25,060 bases of DNA, taken from NCBI GenBank assembly GCA_050733695.1, contig JBOHTO010000153.1:1-25060 (forward strand), in the 5' to 3' direction. The notes beneath the pieces are model-generated. The model ran no database searches. It saw only the letters and a program-made list of their open reading frames with translations, and had not been told where the DNA came from. This DNA is from JBOHTO01 sp050733695 (GTDB taxonomy: Bacteria > Gemmatimonadota > Gemmatimonadetes > Gemmatimonadales > Gemmatimonadaceae). Below, in pieces: positions 13,537-20,970 of the stretch (positions are counted from its first letter, which is position 1; each line of letters begins with the position of its first letter). The translations under genes were made by a program, and so were the position numbers.

Positions 13537-14941
13537 GGGGACGACGGCCATCGCCCGCGACCTGATTTCACTCTCTCCGCCCGCCGAGCGGGCGGTGCTG
13601 GTGGGAGCACCGATCAAGCGATCGGGCGCGAAGCTCGTGCTGGAGGAGCATCTGGAGGAGCTCGAGCGGCTGGCGGATACGGCGGGCGCCGCAGTGGTGG
13701 CCCAGGTGACGCAGCAGATCGACCGGCCGAACCCTGCGACGTATCTCGGCCGCGGCAAGGTGGACGAGCTGCGCGACGCGATCGCCGACACCGGCGCGTC
13801 GATCGTGATCTTCGACGACGAGCTGAGCCCGGCGCAGGGAAAGAATCTCGAGGACGAACTGGGAAAGCGCGTGATCGACCGCGCCGAGCTGATCCTGGAC
13901 ATCTTCGCGACGCGCGCGCGCTCGAGCGAGGCGAAGATGCAGGTGGAGCTGGCGCAGCTCGAGTATTCGCTGCCACGTCTCACGCGCATGTGGACACACC
14001 TCGAGAAGTTCCGCGGCGGCATTGGCGTGCGCGGCCCGGGGGAGACGCAGCTCGAGACAGACCGGCGTCTCGTGAGCAACCGCATCAAGCTGCTCAAGGA
14101 GCGGCTGGGCGACGTGGAGCGCTCCCGCGAGGTGCAGCGGGGCTCGCGCCGCTCGACCTTTCGTGCAGCCCTCGTCGGGTACACGAACGCAGGCAAGTCG
14201 TCGGTGCTGCGCGCGCTCTCCGGCGCGAGTGACGTGTTCGTGGAGGACCGGCTGTTCGCGACGCTGGACCCGCTCACGCGCGAGGTGGAGCTGGCAGACG
14301 GCTACGGGATTCTGGTGACGGACACTGTGGGCTTCATCCGCAAGCTGCCGCACCATCTGGTGGCCTCGTTCCGCGCGACGCTGGAGGAGACGCGGGACTC
14401 CGATCTTCTACTGCATGTCATCGACGCGAGCCATGCGGCGTGGGAGGAGCAGCGCATGGTTGTCAACCAGGTGCTGGCCGAGCTCGGCGTGGGCGAGAAG
14501 CCGATGCTGCACGTCTTCAACAAGACAGACCTCCTGGACGGCGCCGCGGCGCTCGCTGTGCGCGATCGGGTGAACAACTTGTTGCCCGACTCCGTGTTCG
14601 TGTCGGCCGTGGATGCCGGCGGTGCCGATGGCGCTCTGCACGGTGCTCCGGACAGCGGGGAAAGGGCGGGCGGATTGGAACCGCTCAGGCGGGCGCTGCT
14701 GGCCCGCGTGCGCGCGCTGCGGCCGGTGGCGCAGATCAGGTTGCCGGCGGGAGACGGAAAGCTCCTGGCCGAGATCTATCGGGCGGGCGAGGTTCTGGAG
14801 CGGCGGAGCGAGGGTGACGGGGAGACGCTGGTGCTCACTGCGCGTGTGGACCCGGAGCTGCTGGGGCGGCTGGTGGGGCGGGGGGTGGAGGTGAACGGGG
14901 GCGGTGAATATAATGTGAAGCATGGTCCCGGTAGCGATTGA
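13454..14941 (+). CDS. hflX: Ribosome-associated GTPase HflX
   Basis: HflX binds the 50S subunit and splits stalled or hibernating ribosomes, mainly after stress. Numbered from the TTG at 13454, the HflX domain has LSPAQGKNLE (124-133), ILDIFATRAR (147-156) and the signature GGIGVRGPGETQLETDRR (188-205). The G domain has G1 GYTNAGKSS (242-250), G2 TLDP (270-273), G3 DTVGF (290-294), G4 NKTD (356-359) and G5 VSA (383-385). The start is unclear. The family N-terminus corresponds to about residue 33-48, where no ATG/GTG/TTG exists before GTG 13595. TTG 13454 would overlap the LEA14-like gene by 83 bases. AGGGGG (13535-13540) lies 9 bases before an in-frame ATC at 13550. Confidence 0.95.
   Translation: MSQHRSEISPSPTTGPGASPRSAASGNRGTTAIARDLISLSPPAERAVLVGAPIKRSGAKLVLEEHLEELERLADTAGAAVVAQVTQQIDRPNPATYLGRGKVDELRDAIADTGASIVIFDDELSPAQGKNLEDELGKRVIDRAELILDIFATRARSSEAKMQVELAQLEYSLPRLTRMWTHLEKFRGGIGVRGPGETQLETDRRLVSNRIKLLKERLGDVERSREVQRGSRRSTFRAALVGYTNAGKSSVLRALSGASDVFVEDRLFATLDPLTREVELADGYGILVTDTVGFIRKLPHHLVASFRATLEETRDSDLLLHVIDASHAAWEEQRMVVNQVLAELGVGEKPMLHVFNKTDLLDGAAALAVRDRVNNLLPDSVFVSAVDAGGADGALHGAPDSGERAGGLEPLRRALLARVRALRPVAQIRLPAGDGKLLAEIYRAGEVLERRSEGDGETLVLTARVDPELLGRLVGRGVEVNGGGEYNVKHGPGSD
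14909..14914 (+). promoter_or_regulatory. Perfect TATAAT at the end of hflX
   Basis: TATAAT stands at 14909-14914 within the last codons of hflX, in otherwise very GC-rich DNA. No convincing -35 is seen at the right distance (TGGAGG at 14886-14891). It could start transcription of the polysaccharide genes, leaving a leader of about 300 nt, or be a coincidence of the codons for Tyr-Asn. Confidence 0.25.
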
Positions 14942-15226
14942 TTCTGGCAACGGGTGAAGACTATTGACGGCGGCGTCCTCGGTTTCGGTTGTGGGCACGC
15001 GGCTGGAAGGGAGCGGCGATATCGGGGTGACGATTCCTGCGCCGGTGCCCCGGGGTGTCGTACTCCCCACGAAGGCACGCCGCCCCCGGGCCCGACGACG
15101 CGGACACGGTCAACAGCGTATCGCATCCTCAAGCGCCTCGTGATTCTCGACTTCGCGCGACCGTGGATTTCGCGGTCGCTAGCCACCAACCCACGTCTCG
15201 CTCGTTCATACCGCAGGTCGAGGCGA
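14942..15226 (+). other. 285-nt stretch before the FkbM gene, no supported gene
   Basis: The region between the hflX stop and the chosen FkbM start holds no recognisable protein. The FkbM frame is open throughout, back to a GTG at 14954, with another GTG at 15140. The translation before about residue 60 of the long frame is low-complexity (Arg/Gly/Pro) and looks non-coding. Residues after GTG 15140 look somewhat more protein-like. No clear RNA gene or terminator was seen. Confidence 0.5.
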
Positions 15227-16021
15227 ATGCTCAGGCGGGCTCGCGACATTCCCCGATCGGTTCGGAATTGCGGTGTCCGCTGCGTCGCCGCATACTCGTA
15301 CAAGCATCTTGCGGCGACTGTCGGGTCCGTTCTCTGGCCCAGGTCAATGCCGTATGCCTATGCTCTCAGGTCGCCGCACGCCATGTTCCCGCTCTTGTGT
15401 CGCGCGCGCACGAGCGATCGTGACGTCTTCAGGCAAATATTTCTGGAACGAGAGTATTCCTGTCTGGATGGACTGGCGGATGCGCGTACGATCGTCGACT
15501 GCGGTGCGAACGTGGGCTATTCTTCTGCCTACTTCCTGAGCCGGTACCCGCGTTCGCGAGTTATCGCGGTGGAACCCGATCCGCGGAACTTTGCGTGGCT
15601 CCAACGGAATCTGGAGCCCTACGGCGATCGCGTGTCTTTACGATGCTCGGCGATCTGGCGGGAATCGGCTGCACTCGCGGTGGCACCGGGCGAGTTCGGC
15701 GACGGACGCGAATGGGCGACCCAGGTTCGGCCAGCCCGTCCGGGCGAGGTCGCAACCATTCAGGCGTTGACCATCGGGGACGTCCTGGATGACGTTGGCT
15801 GCGAGAGGATTGATATACTCAAGATCGATATCGAGGGAGCGGAGGCAGAGGTTTTCCGAGGCGATGTTAGCGCCTGGCTCGGGCGCGTGAACAACCTCGT
15901 CATAGAGCTGCACGGTGACGAATGTCGCCGCATGTTCTTCGCAGCGATTTCGGAGCGGGAGTTCGAGATATCGAGGTCGGGTGAGTTGACGGTTTGCCGG
16001 CGGAGATCGAGAATCGACTGA
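15227..16021 (+). CDS. FkbM family methyltransferase
   Basis: FkbM enzymes use S-adenosylmethionine to methylate hydroxyl groups, often on sugars of capsules, O-antigens or natural products. In the 264-aa product, the SAM-binding motif IVDCGANVGYSS (89-100) is followed by the acidic strand end EPDP (116-119), then DILKIDIEGAE (196-206), the family's KxDxEG signature, and a late strand IELHG (226-230). RTSDRDVFRQIF (61-72) is the usual lead-in to the domain. ATG 15227 gives a typical length; GTG 15140 (293 aa) cannot be excluded. It opens the plus-strand run of polysaccharide genes, so a glycan methylation role is likely. By eye its GC content and codon use are lower than in the left half. Confidence 0.88.
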   Translation: MLRRARDIPRSVRNCGVRCVAAYSYKHLAATVGSVLWPRSMPYAYALRSPHAMFPLLCRARTSDRDVFRQIFLEREYSCLDGLADARTIVDCGANVGYSSAYFLSRYPRSRVIAVEPDPRNFAWLQRNLEPYGDRVSLRCSAIWRESAALAVAPGEFGDGREWATQVRPARPGEVATIQALTIGDVLDDVGCERIDILKIDIEGAEAEVFRGDVSAWLGRVNNLVIELHGDECRRMFFAAISEREFEISRSGELTVCRRRSRID

Positions 16022-16067
16022 ACTGCGACGGAAGCCAGGGGTTCCGCGAGTGGGCGTGACCGTTGTC

Positions 16068-16193
16068 ATGCGACCAGTTCTGGCAGTGTCTCCAGATCAG
16101 CCTTGGCGTCTGGGAGAATCCTTGAACGGGCTCACGCGCACGGTTAACGTTCGAGTACGGCGGTCGCCTGCGCGCATCGGGGGGACGCGCTGA
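16068..16193 (+). CDS. Possible 41-aa ORF of unknown nature
   Basis: In the 202-nt gap before the dehydrogenase gene, an ATG at 16068 (or GTG 16050) opens a short frame that ends at 16193. The product begins MRPVLAVSPDQPW and turns Arg-rich at its end. It has no recognisable motif, and no Shine-Dalgarno sequence precedes it. It may be a chance frame, a leader peptide or the relic of a lost gene. Otherwise the gap shows nothing I can identify. Confidence 0.15.
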   Translation: MRPVLAVSPDQPWRLGESLNGLTRTVNVRVRRSPARIGGTR

Positions 16194-16223
16194 CTGCCAC
16201 GACACCAACACGAGCACGACGTC

Positions 16224-17576
16224 ATGGGCGCCTACGAATCGCTGATGCAGAAGATCGCCCGCCAGGACATCGTGTGCGGCGTGATCGGGCTCGGCTATGT
16301 CGGACTGCCACTCTCGGTAGAGATGGGGGAGGCTGGCCTCACGGTGATCGGGTTCGAGAAGTCGGAACGCGTCGCCGAACTTGTAAACCGCGGCCAGAGC
16401 CACATCGAGGACGTTGAGGGCGATCGCGTGGCCGCGCTCCGCCGGACGGGCCGGCTCGAGGCGACGCTCGATGCTTCGCGGCTGGCCGAGTGCGATGTCA
16501 TCTGCATCTGCGTCCCTACGCCGCTGGGGAAGACAAAGGATCCGGACATGACCTTCGTTCTCTCGGCGACCACCGCGGTGGCCGCCGCGCTCCGACCGGG
16601 CCAGATCATCGTGCTCGAGTCCACGACGTATCCGGGAACGACGCGCGAACTCATGCTGCCCGTGCTGGAGAACAGGGGCCTGACCGTTGGTGAGGATTTC
16701 TTTCTCTGCTTCTCGCCCGAGCGCGTTGATCCGGGCAATCCCACGTGGCACACGAAGAATACTCCCAAGGTGTTCGGGGGCATGACGCCGCGCTGCACGG
16801 AGCTGGGGGTGGCCGTGTACGAAATCTTCATCGACCATGTTGTGCCGGTGAGTTCACCCGAAGCCGCCGAACTCACCAAGCTGCTCGAGAATACTTTCCG
16901 GATGATCAACATCGGGCTCGCCAACGAGATGGCGCAGGTGTGCGACAAGCTTGGCGTCAATGTGTGGGAGGTGATCGACGCCGCGGCCACGAAGCCCTTC
17001 GGCTTCATGAAGTTCACGCCTGGCCCGGGCCTTGGCGGTCACTGCATTCCGCTGGATCCGCACTATCTCGCGTGGAAGATGCGCACGCTCGCCTACAGGA
17101 CGCGCATGATCGAGCTCGCCGGCGAGATCAACACCGAGATGCCTGCCTTCTGGGTGAGGAAAGTGCAGGATGCACTCAACTCCGTCGAGAAGCCGCTCAA
17201 GGGCGCGAGAGTGCTCGTGCTCGGCGTAGCGTACAAGCGCGACATCGACGATCTCCGCGAGTCGCCCGGGCTGGAGATATTGCATCAGCTCAGGCTCAAG
17301 GGGGCAATCGTATCCTACCACGACCCCTACTGCCCGGAGATAGTCGCCGATGACCACACACCGGCCGGCGCCGTTGGACGTTCGATCGATCTGACGGATG
17401 ACGTGCTGCGCGACGCGGACGTGGTCATGATCGTCACGGACCATTCGGCCGTGGATTATGAGCGCGTTGGCCGGCTGTCGCGGCTGATCATCGACACGCG
17501 CAACGCGATGGGCCGGCACGCGGGGCGCGACGGGCAACCGACCCGGCGCGCCGTGGGCGAGGCCGCTCTTGCATGA
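16224..17576 (+). CDS. UDP-sugar 6-dehydrogenase, WbpA/TviB/WecC group
   Basis: Nucleotide-sugar dehydrogenases oxidise C6 of a UDP-hexose twice with NAD+ to give a UDP-uronic acid. The 450-aa protein has the Rossmann motif GLGYVGLPL (22-30), VPTP (97-100), ESTTYPGTT (132-140), the lysine segment ELTKLLENTFR (216-226) and the catalytic cysteine C274 in GPGLGGHCIPLDPHYLAWK (267-285). PLDPHYL after the cysteine is typical of enzymes acting on N-acetylated sugars (UDP-GlcNAc: WbpA, TviB; or UDP-ManNAc: WecC), rather than UDP-glucose dehydrogenase. No epimerase gene is near, so UDP-GlcNAc is the more likely substrate. The aminotransferase gene follows after 67 bases. Confidence 0.92.
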   Translation: MGAYESLMQKIARQDIVCGVIGLGYVGLPLSVEMGEAGLTVIGFEKSERVAELVNRGQSHIEDVEGDRVAALRRTGRLEATLDASRLAECDVICICVPTPLGKTKDPDMTFVLSATTAVAAALRPGQIIVLESTTYPGTTRELMLPVLENRGLTVGEDFFLCFSPERVDPGNPTWHTKNTPKVFGGMTPRCTELGVAVYEIFIDHVVPVSSPEAAELTKLLENTFRMINIGLANEMAQVCDKLGVNVWEVIDAAATKPFGFMKFTPGPGLGGHCIPLDPHYLAWKMRTLAYRTRMIELAGEINTEMPAFWVRKVQDALNSVEKPLKGARVLVLGVAYKRDIDDLRESPGLEILHQLRLKGAIVSYHDPYCPEIVADDHTPAGAVGRSIDLTDDVLRDADVVMIVTDHSAVDYERVGRLSRLIIDTRNAMGRHAGRDGQPTRRAVGEAALA

Positions 17577-17586
17577 GGCGCGCGCA

Positions 17587-17598
17587 CATGGCGCCATG
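17587..17598 (+). promoter_or_regulatory. Perfect 12-bp palindrome before the aminotransferase gene
   Basis: CATGGCGCCATG is self-complementary over all 12 bases and lies in the 67-nt gap between the dehydrogenase and the aminotransferase genes, just ahead of a 15-nt tandem duplication. Size and symmetry would suit a dimeric regulator, but a single copy proves nothing. Confidence 0.25.
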
Positions 17599-17611
17599 GC
17601 ATGACGCGCTC

Positions 17612-17641
17612 TTGATCGTTTCCTGGTTGACCGTTTCCTGA
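17612..17641 (+). repeat. 15-nt tandem duplication upstream of the aminotransferase gene
   Basis: TTGATCGTTTCCTGG (17612-17626) is followed at once by TTGACCGTTTCCTGA (17627-17641), identical at 13 of 15 positions. The second copy ends two bases before the ATG at 17644. It therefore occupies the whole ribosome-binding region of the gene. Confidence 0.8.
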
Positions 17642-17643
17642 AG

Positions 17644-18798
17644 ATGACCGAATCGCGCATCTACCTTTCTGTGCCGCACATGGGCACGGCGGAGGAGCGG
17701 TTCGTGGCGGAGGCGTTCCGCTCCAACTGGCTGTCGTCGGTGGGACCGAACATCGACGCATTCGAAGGCGAGATGGCGGAGCGCCTTGGGCAGGGCGTTA
17801 GCACCCTTGCCGTCACGAGTGGGACAGCGGCCCTGCATCTCGTGCTCCGTGCGATCGGCGTAGGTCCGGGCGACACCGTCGCCGTGTCGACTCTGACGTT
17901 CGCGGCGTCGGTGTATCCGATCCTGTATCTGGGCGCGCGACCCATCTTCGTGGACAGCGAGCCGGTATCCGGCAACATCGACCCCGCCCTCGTCGCAGAA
18001 CTCTTCCGCGATGCCGCGGCTCGGCATGCTCTGCCGAAGGCGCTCATAGCGGTGCACCTGTACGGCCAGCACGCCGACATCGACGCACTCGCCGCGCTGT
18101 GCAATGAATACGGAGTCGTTCTGGTCGAGGACGCAGCGGAGTCGCTGGGATCGACGTATCGCGGGCGCCAGACCGCGACCACGGCGGCCTACTCGATCCT
18201 GAGCTTCAACGGCAACAAGATCATCACGACTACAGGCGGCGGGATGGTGGTCGCGAAGGATCCGCTGGAGATCGCGCGGATGCGGAAGTGGGCGACGCAG
18301 GCGCGCGAGCCGGCGATCGAGTACCTGCACGCGGAGCTCGGCTACAACTACCGCATGAGCAACGTGCTCGCGGGGATCGGGCGCGGACAGTTGCGCGTGC
18401 TGGACGAGAGGGTGGCGGCGCGGCGAGCGGTCTTCGAGCGCTACCGCGAAGCGCTCGGCGGCATTGATGGTGTATCATTCCAGGAGGAGGCGCCGCAGGG
18501 CACTCACACGCGCTGGCTGACTGTCATGTACATTGATCCGGTGGCCGCAGCCGCCACCGGCGCGTCCGTGGTCGCGTCGCTCAGCCGTCAGAACATCGAA
18601 GCTCGGCCTGTCTGGCGCCCCATGCACATGCAGCCATTGTTTGCGGGCGCCGAAGCGATCGGCGGTGGCGTAGCGGAGCGTCTGTATTTCGCGGGGATCT
18701 GCCTGCCGTCGTCTTCATCGCTGGACGAAGATGACCAGGATCGTGTGATCCAGGCTGTGCGGCAGGCTCTGCGGGTTGGCGCCGCGGCGACCCGGTGA
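17644..18798 (+). CDS. DegT/DnrJ/EryC1 family sugar aminotransferase
   Basis: These PLP enzymes transfer an amino group from glutamate to a keto-sugar nucleotide. The 384-aa length is typical. Visible features are SNWLSSVGP (27-35), the phosphate-binding TSGTAALHLVL (58-68), VEDAAESLGS (161-170) with the cofactor-contacting Asp, and the Schiff-base lysine K192 in SFNGNKIITTTGGG (187-200). SFNGNKII is like PglE/WbpE-type enzymes that aminate UDP-4-keto or UDP-3-keto amino sugars. With a WbpA-like dehydrogenase just upstream, a WbpE-like role is possible; with NeuD/PglD and PglC-like genes nearby, a PglE-like role is possible too. The partner 3-dehydrogenase or 4,6-dehydratase is not in the window. 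The stop overlaps or nearly touches the next gene. Confidence 0.92.
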   Translation: MTESRIYLSVPHMGTAEERFVAEAFRSNWLSSVGPNIDAFEGEMAERLGQGVSTLAVTSGTAALHLVLRAIGVGPGDTVAVSTLTFAASVYPILYLGARPIFVDSEPVSGNIDPALVAELFRDAAARHALPKALIAVHLYGQHADIDALAALCNEYGVVLVEDAAESLGSTYRGRQTATTAAYSILSFNGNKIITTTGGGMVVAKDPLEIARMRKWATQAREPAIEYLHAELGYNYRMSNVLAGIGRGQLRVLDERVAARRAVFERYREALGGIDGVSFQEEAPQGTHTRWLTVMYIDPVAAAATGASVVASLSRQNIEARPVWRPMHMQPLFAGAEAIGGGVAERLYFAGICLPSSSSLDEDDQDRVIQAVRQALRVGAAATR

Positions 18799-18836
18799 GG
18801 CGCGCAGCAGCTATCCCCAATGACGAGGTCGAGTTG

Positions 18837-19679
18837 ATGCACCAGGCCGTGGCGGCTGTAGTGGTCACGTACAATCGAAGGGTCGTCCTGCGGGAGACCT
18901 TGCGTGCTGTGCTATCCCAGACCAGGCCGCCGGATGAGGTCGTTGTCGTTGACAACGGTCGAGCCGATGGAAGCGACGATATGGTGCGACATGAGTTCCC
19001 CGGCGTCGTTTACCTTCCAATGTCTGACAACCTTGGCTATGCGGCCGGCCTGGCGGCGGGCATGCGCCACGTAATTGACCGCCACGAGTTCATCTGGCTG
19101 CTCGATGACGACAGCCGGCCCGCACCCCCTGCACTCGAGCGTTGTCTTGGCGTCATGGGTGAGATCGATAGGGTTGGTGTGGTTGGACTGAGCGGCGGCA
19201 CGCTGGTGTGGGGTATTCCGGATCACGACGATCCCGGCAGGCTCTTCACTCTCGCGAGCGGCCGTTCGGCATCTGAGGCGCATTTTTCCCTTGTCGACGG
19301 TGCTCTCGTCTCCGCCAAGGCGGCTCGTGAGGTCGGCTATCCAAGAGAGGATTTCTTTCTCATGATGGAGGATGTCGAATATACCGGCCGGCTCTGGCGG
19401 GCGGGGTGGAAGGTGATTCTGCTGGACGAAGATCTCATCGATCGTGGCCACATGGGTTCCATGGCGCCGCTGCGGCACTACTACTCGGCACGGAATCACC
19501 TCGTCATGGCTCTGCAGCATCGTTCCGCCAGAGAGCTTGTTGGGTGGGCGTATCGACAGGCAAAGTACATCGTGGCCGCAACCCTTTTTTCGGACCAGAA
19601 AGCCGAGCGGATTCAGTATCGTCTGCGGGGGGCGTGGGACGGCGCCCGCCGGCGGATGGGACGGACACACGATCAGTAG
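18837..19679 (+). CDS. Family 2 glycosyltransferase
   Basis: GT2 enzymes transfer a sugar from a nucleotide donor with inversion, usually at the cytoplasmic face of the membrane. The product (280 aa from 18837) starts with AAVVVTYNRR (6-15), has DEVVVVDNG (33-41), the metal-binding DDD in WLLDDDSRP (87-95), the ED pair in MMEDVEYTGR (176-185) and a YYSARNHL segment (215-222). These features recall rhamnosyl- and galactofuranosyl-transferase-like members (WcaA/RfbF/GlfT2 type). ATG 18837 is chosen because GAGG lies 8 bases upstream and the domain starts at once; GTG 18795, in a GTGA overlap with the aminotransferase stop, would add 14 residues. The acceptor is unknown. Confidence 0.9.
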   Translation: MHQAVAAVVVTYNRRVVLRETLRAVLSQTRPPDEVVVVDNGRADGSDDMVRHEFPGVVYLPMSDNLGYAAGLAAGMRHVIDRHEFIWLLDDDSRPAPPALERCLGVMGEIDRVGVVGLSGGTLVWGIPDHDDPGRLFTLASGRSASEAHFSLVDGALVSAKAAREVGYPREDFFLMMEDVEYTGRLWRAGWKVILLDEDLIDRGHMGSMAPLRHYYSARNHLVMALQHRSARELVGWAYRQAKYIVAATLFSDQKAERIQYRLRGAWDGARRRMGRTHDQ

Positions 19680-19704
19680 GCACGCCAGTCGCGCGTACGC
19701 CTAC
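19676..19704. terminator. Inverted repeat at the convergent junction, possible bidirectional terminator
   Basis: GTAGGC (19676-19681) and GCCTAC (19699-19704) form a 6-bp inverted repeat around a 17-base loop. The arms contain the TAG stop of the plus-strand glycosyltransferase (19677-19679) and the TAG stop of the minus-strand acetyltransferase (19703-19701). Only 21 bases separate the two genes, so any terminator must lie here or within the genes. The stem is short and no T-run follows. Confidence 0.3.
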
Positions 19705-20381
19705 CGGCGCCGCTGGAGAGCGCGTGCGGGATTGCCGACCACGGTTACGCCGTCTTCCACATCGGCGAGCACGACGGCCCCGGCGCCGACCGTCGCGCGT
19801 GCTCCGATTACAACGCCCGGCAGAACGACGGCACCGGCGCCGATCCAGCTCCGGGGACCAGCGGCGACGCCACCCGTGAGGACAGCTCCGGGCGAGACAT
19901 GAGCACCGTCGCCGATCGTGCAATCGTGTTCCACGATCGCGCCCGAGTTGATGATCACCGCGCGACCGAGGCGAGCTCCGGCGTTGACCGTCGCGTTGGG
20001 GAACACGACGGAGCCGGCGCCGATGTCGACCCCGCTGCCGACCGATGCCGATGGATGAACAAGCGTCACCAGCACCGCGCTCGGCACGCCGTCCACCGGC
20101 ACCGCCGCCGCCGCCGCCGCGAGGCGGGCTGCGTTGTCCCCGATTCCGAGCGCGATCAGAGTGGTGCGATCGCCTGCGCGCACCCGCTCCCTGAAGTCGA
20201 CCAGTGCGCGCTCCTCGAGCTGCGTCATGGTCGCACCGAACGCGTCGACAGGGTGTCCCAGTCTGGCCGCATCCCGATCGATGTACCCACTCACACTGTA
20301 GCCCAGCGCCCGAGCCAGGTCGGCGACAACTCGACCGTGGCCTCCGGCTCCCCACACGAGGATCGTGCCCTCAGGATCCAC
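19701..20381 (-). CDS. NeuD/PglD-type sugar O- or N-acetyltransferase
   Basis: This family acetylates an amino or hydroxyl group of a nucleotide sugar or sialic acid with acetyl-CoA. The 226-aa protein has the N-terminal Rossmann-like sugar-binding part starting ILVWGAGGHGRVVADLAR (7-24) and a C-terminal left-handed beta-helix of hexapeptide repeats from about residue 108, with the probable catalytic H152 in INSGAIVEHDC (144-154) and the closing VVGNPAR (214-220). GTG 20381 is preferred: GGAG lies 7 bases before it. ATG 20402 and ATG 20426 are possible earlier starts. It overlaps the end of the PglC-like gene, a pairing also seen in pgl loci, so an N-acetyl step on an amino sugar is the best guess. 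Confidence 0.9.
   Translation of the reverse strand: MDPEGTILVWGAGGHGRVVADLARALGYSVSGYIDRDAARLGHPVDAFGATMTQLEERALVDFRERVRAGDRTTLIALGIGDNAARLAAAAAAVPVDGVPSAVLVTLVHPSASVGSGVDIGAGSVVFPNATVNAGARLGRAVIINSGAIVEHDCTIGDGAHVSPGAVLTGGVAAGPRSWIGAGAVVLPGVVIGARATVGAGAVVLADVEDGVTVVGNPARALQRRR
20102..20120 (+). repeat. CCG trinucleotide run inside the acetyltransferase gene
   Basis: Six in-frame CCG units on the plus strand (20102-20120) code for most of a run of alanines (about residues 88-93) on the minus strand. It lies between the sugar-binding part and the beta-helix, where length changes would probably be tolerated. Confidence 0.6.
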
Positions 20382-20970
20382 GGAAGCGCTCCATCGTCTC
20401 ATGTCCCTCGTAGGCGATCCCCTCACGGTGAATGACCTTCCGGATGGTCATGAGCAGGATCCTGAGGTCGAGCAGCATGCTGCGATTGTCGACGTACCAT
20501 ACGTCGTACGCGAACTTCTTCTCCCACGTCAGCGCGTTGCGTCCGTTCACCTGCGCCCATCCGGTAATCCCGGGGCGCACTTCGTGCCGCCTCCCCTGAA
20601 GCTTCGTATACAGTGGCAGGTACTCCGTGAGCAGAGGGCGCGGCCCCACAAGGCTCATGTCGCCTCGGAGAACATTCCACAGTCCGGGCAACTCGTCGAG
20701 GCTGGTGCTCCTGAGAAAGCGTCCAAGCGGCGTGAGCCGTGCTCCGTCGGGCAGCGGAACGCCGGCATCATCGCGAGCGTGCAGCATTGTCCTGAACTTG
20801 AGCATCGTGAACGGGCGCCCGTGCAGCCCCGGGCGCTGCTGGCGGAAGAGGATGGGCGACCCCATGGAGACGCGGACGCGGAGCGCGACGACGGCAAGGA
20901 ATGGGGAAAGAATCGCGAGGCCGGCAGCGGAGACAATGATGTCGAGCGTCCGTTTCGCGCCGTCGTTCAC
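20371..20970 (-). CDS. PglC-type phosphoglycosyl transferase (bacterial sugar transferase)
   Basis: These monotopic membrane enzymes transfer a sugar phosphate from a UDP-sugar to undecaprenyl phosphate, the first membrane step of glycan assembly. The 199-aa protein is the minimal PglC-like form, without the extra helices of WbaP. It has a re-entrant hydrophobic helix (about 8-32) with the SPF turn (22-24), FRQQRPG (42-48), FTMLKFRTM (54-62), the catalytic D92-E93 in STSLDELPGLWNVLRGDMS (88-106), GPRPLL (109-114) and RPGITGWAQVNGR (132-144). GTG 20970 overlaps the stop of the upstream glycosyltransferase gene (GTGA), which settles the start. The specific UDP-sugar is unknown; a diacetylated amino sugar or GlcNAc/GalNAc would fit the context. 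Confidence 0.95.
   Translation of the reverse strand: MNDGAKRTLDIIVSAAGLAILSPFLAVVALRVRVSMGSPILFRQQRPGLHGRPFTMLKFRTMLHARDDAGVPLPDGARLTPLGRFLRSTSLDELPGLWNVLRGDMSLVGPRPLLTEYLPLYTKLQGRRHEVRPGITGWAQVNGRNALTWEKKFAYDVWYVDNRSMLLDLRILLMTIRKVIHREGIAYEGHETMERFRGS

Noticed and set aside
12355..14277. 640-codon antisense frame across rarA, the LEA14-like gene and hflX
   Set aside because: It crosses three well-supported genes, has no domain, and is a shadow of GC-biased codons.
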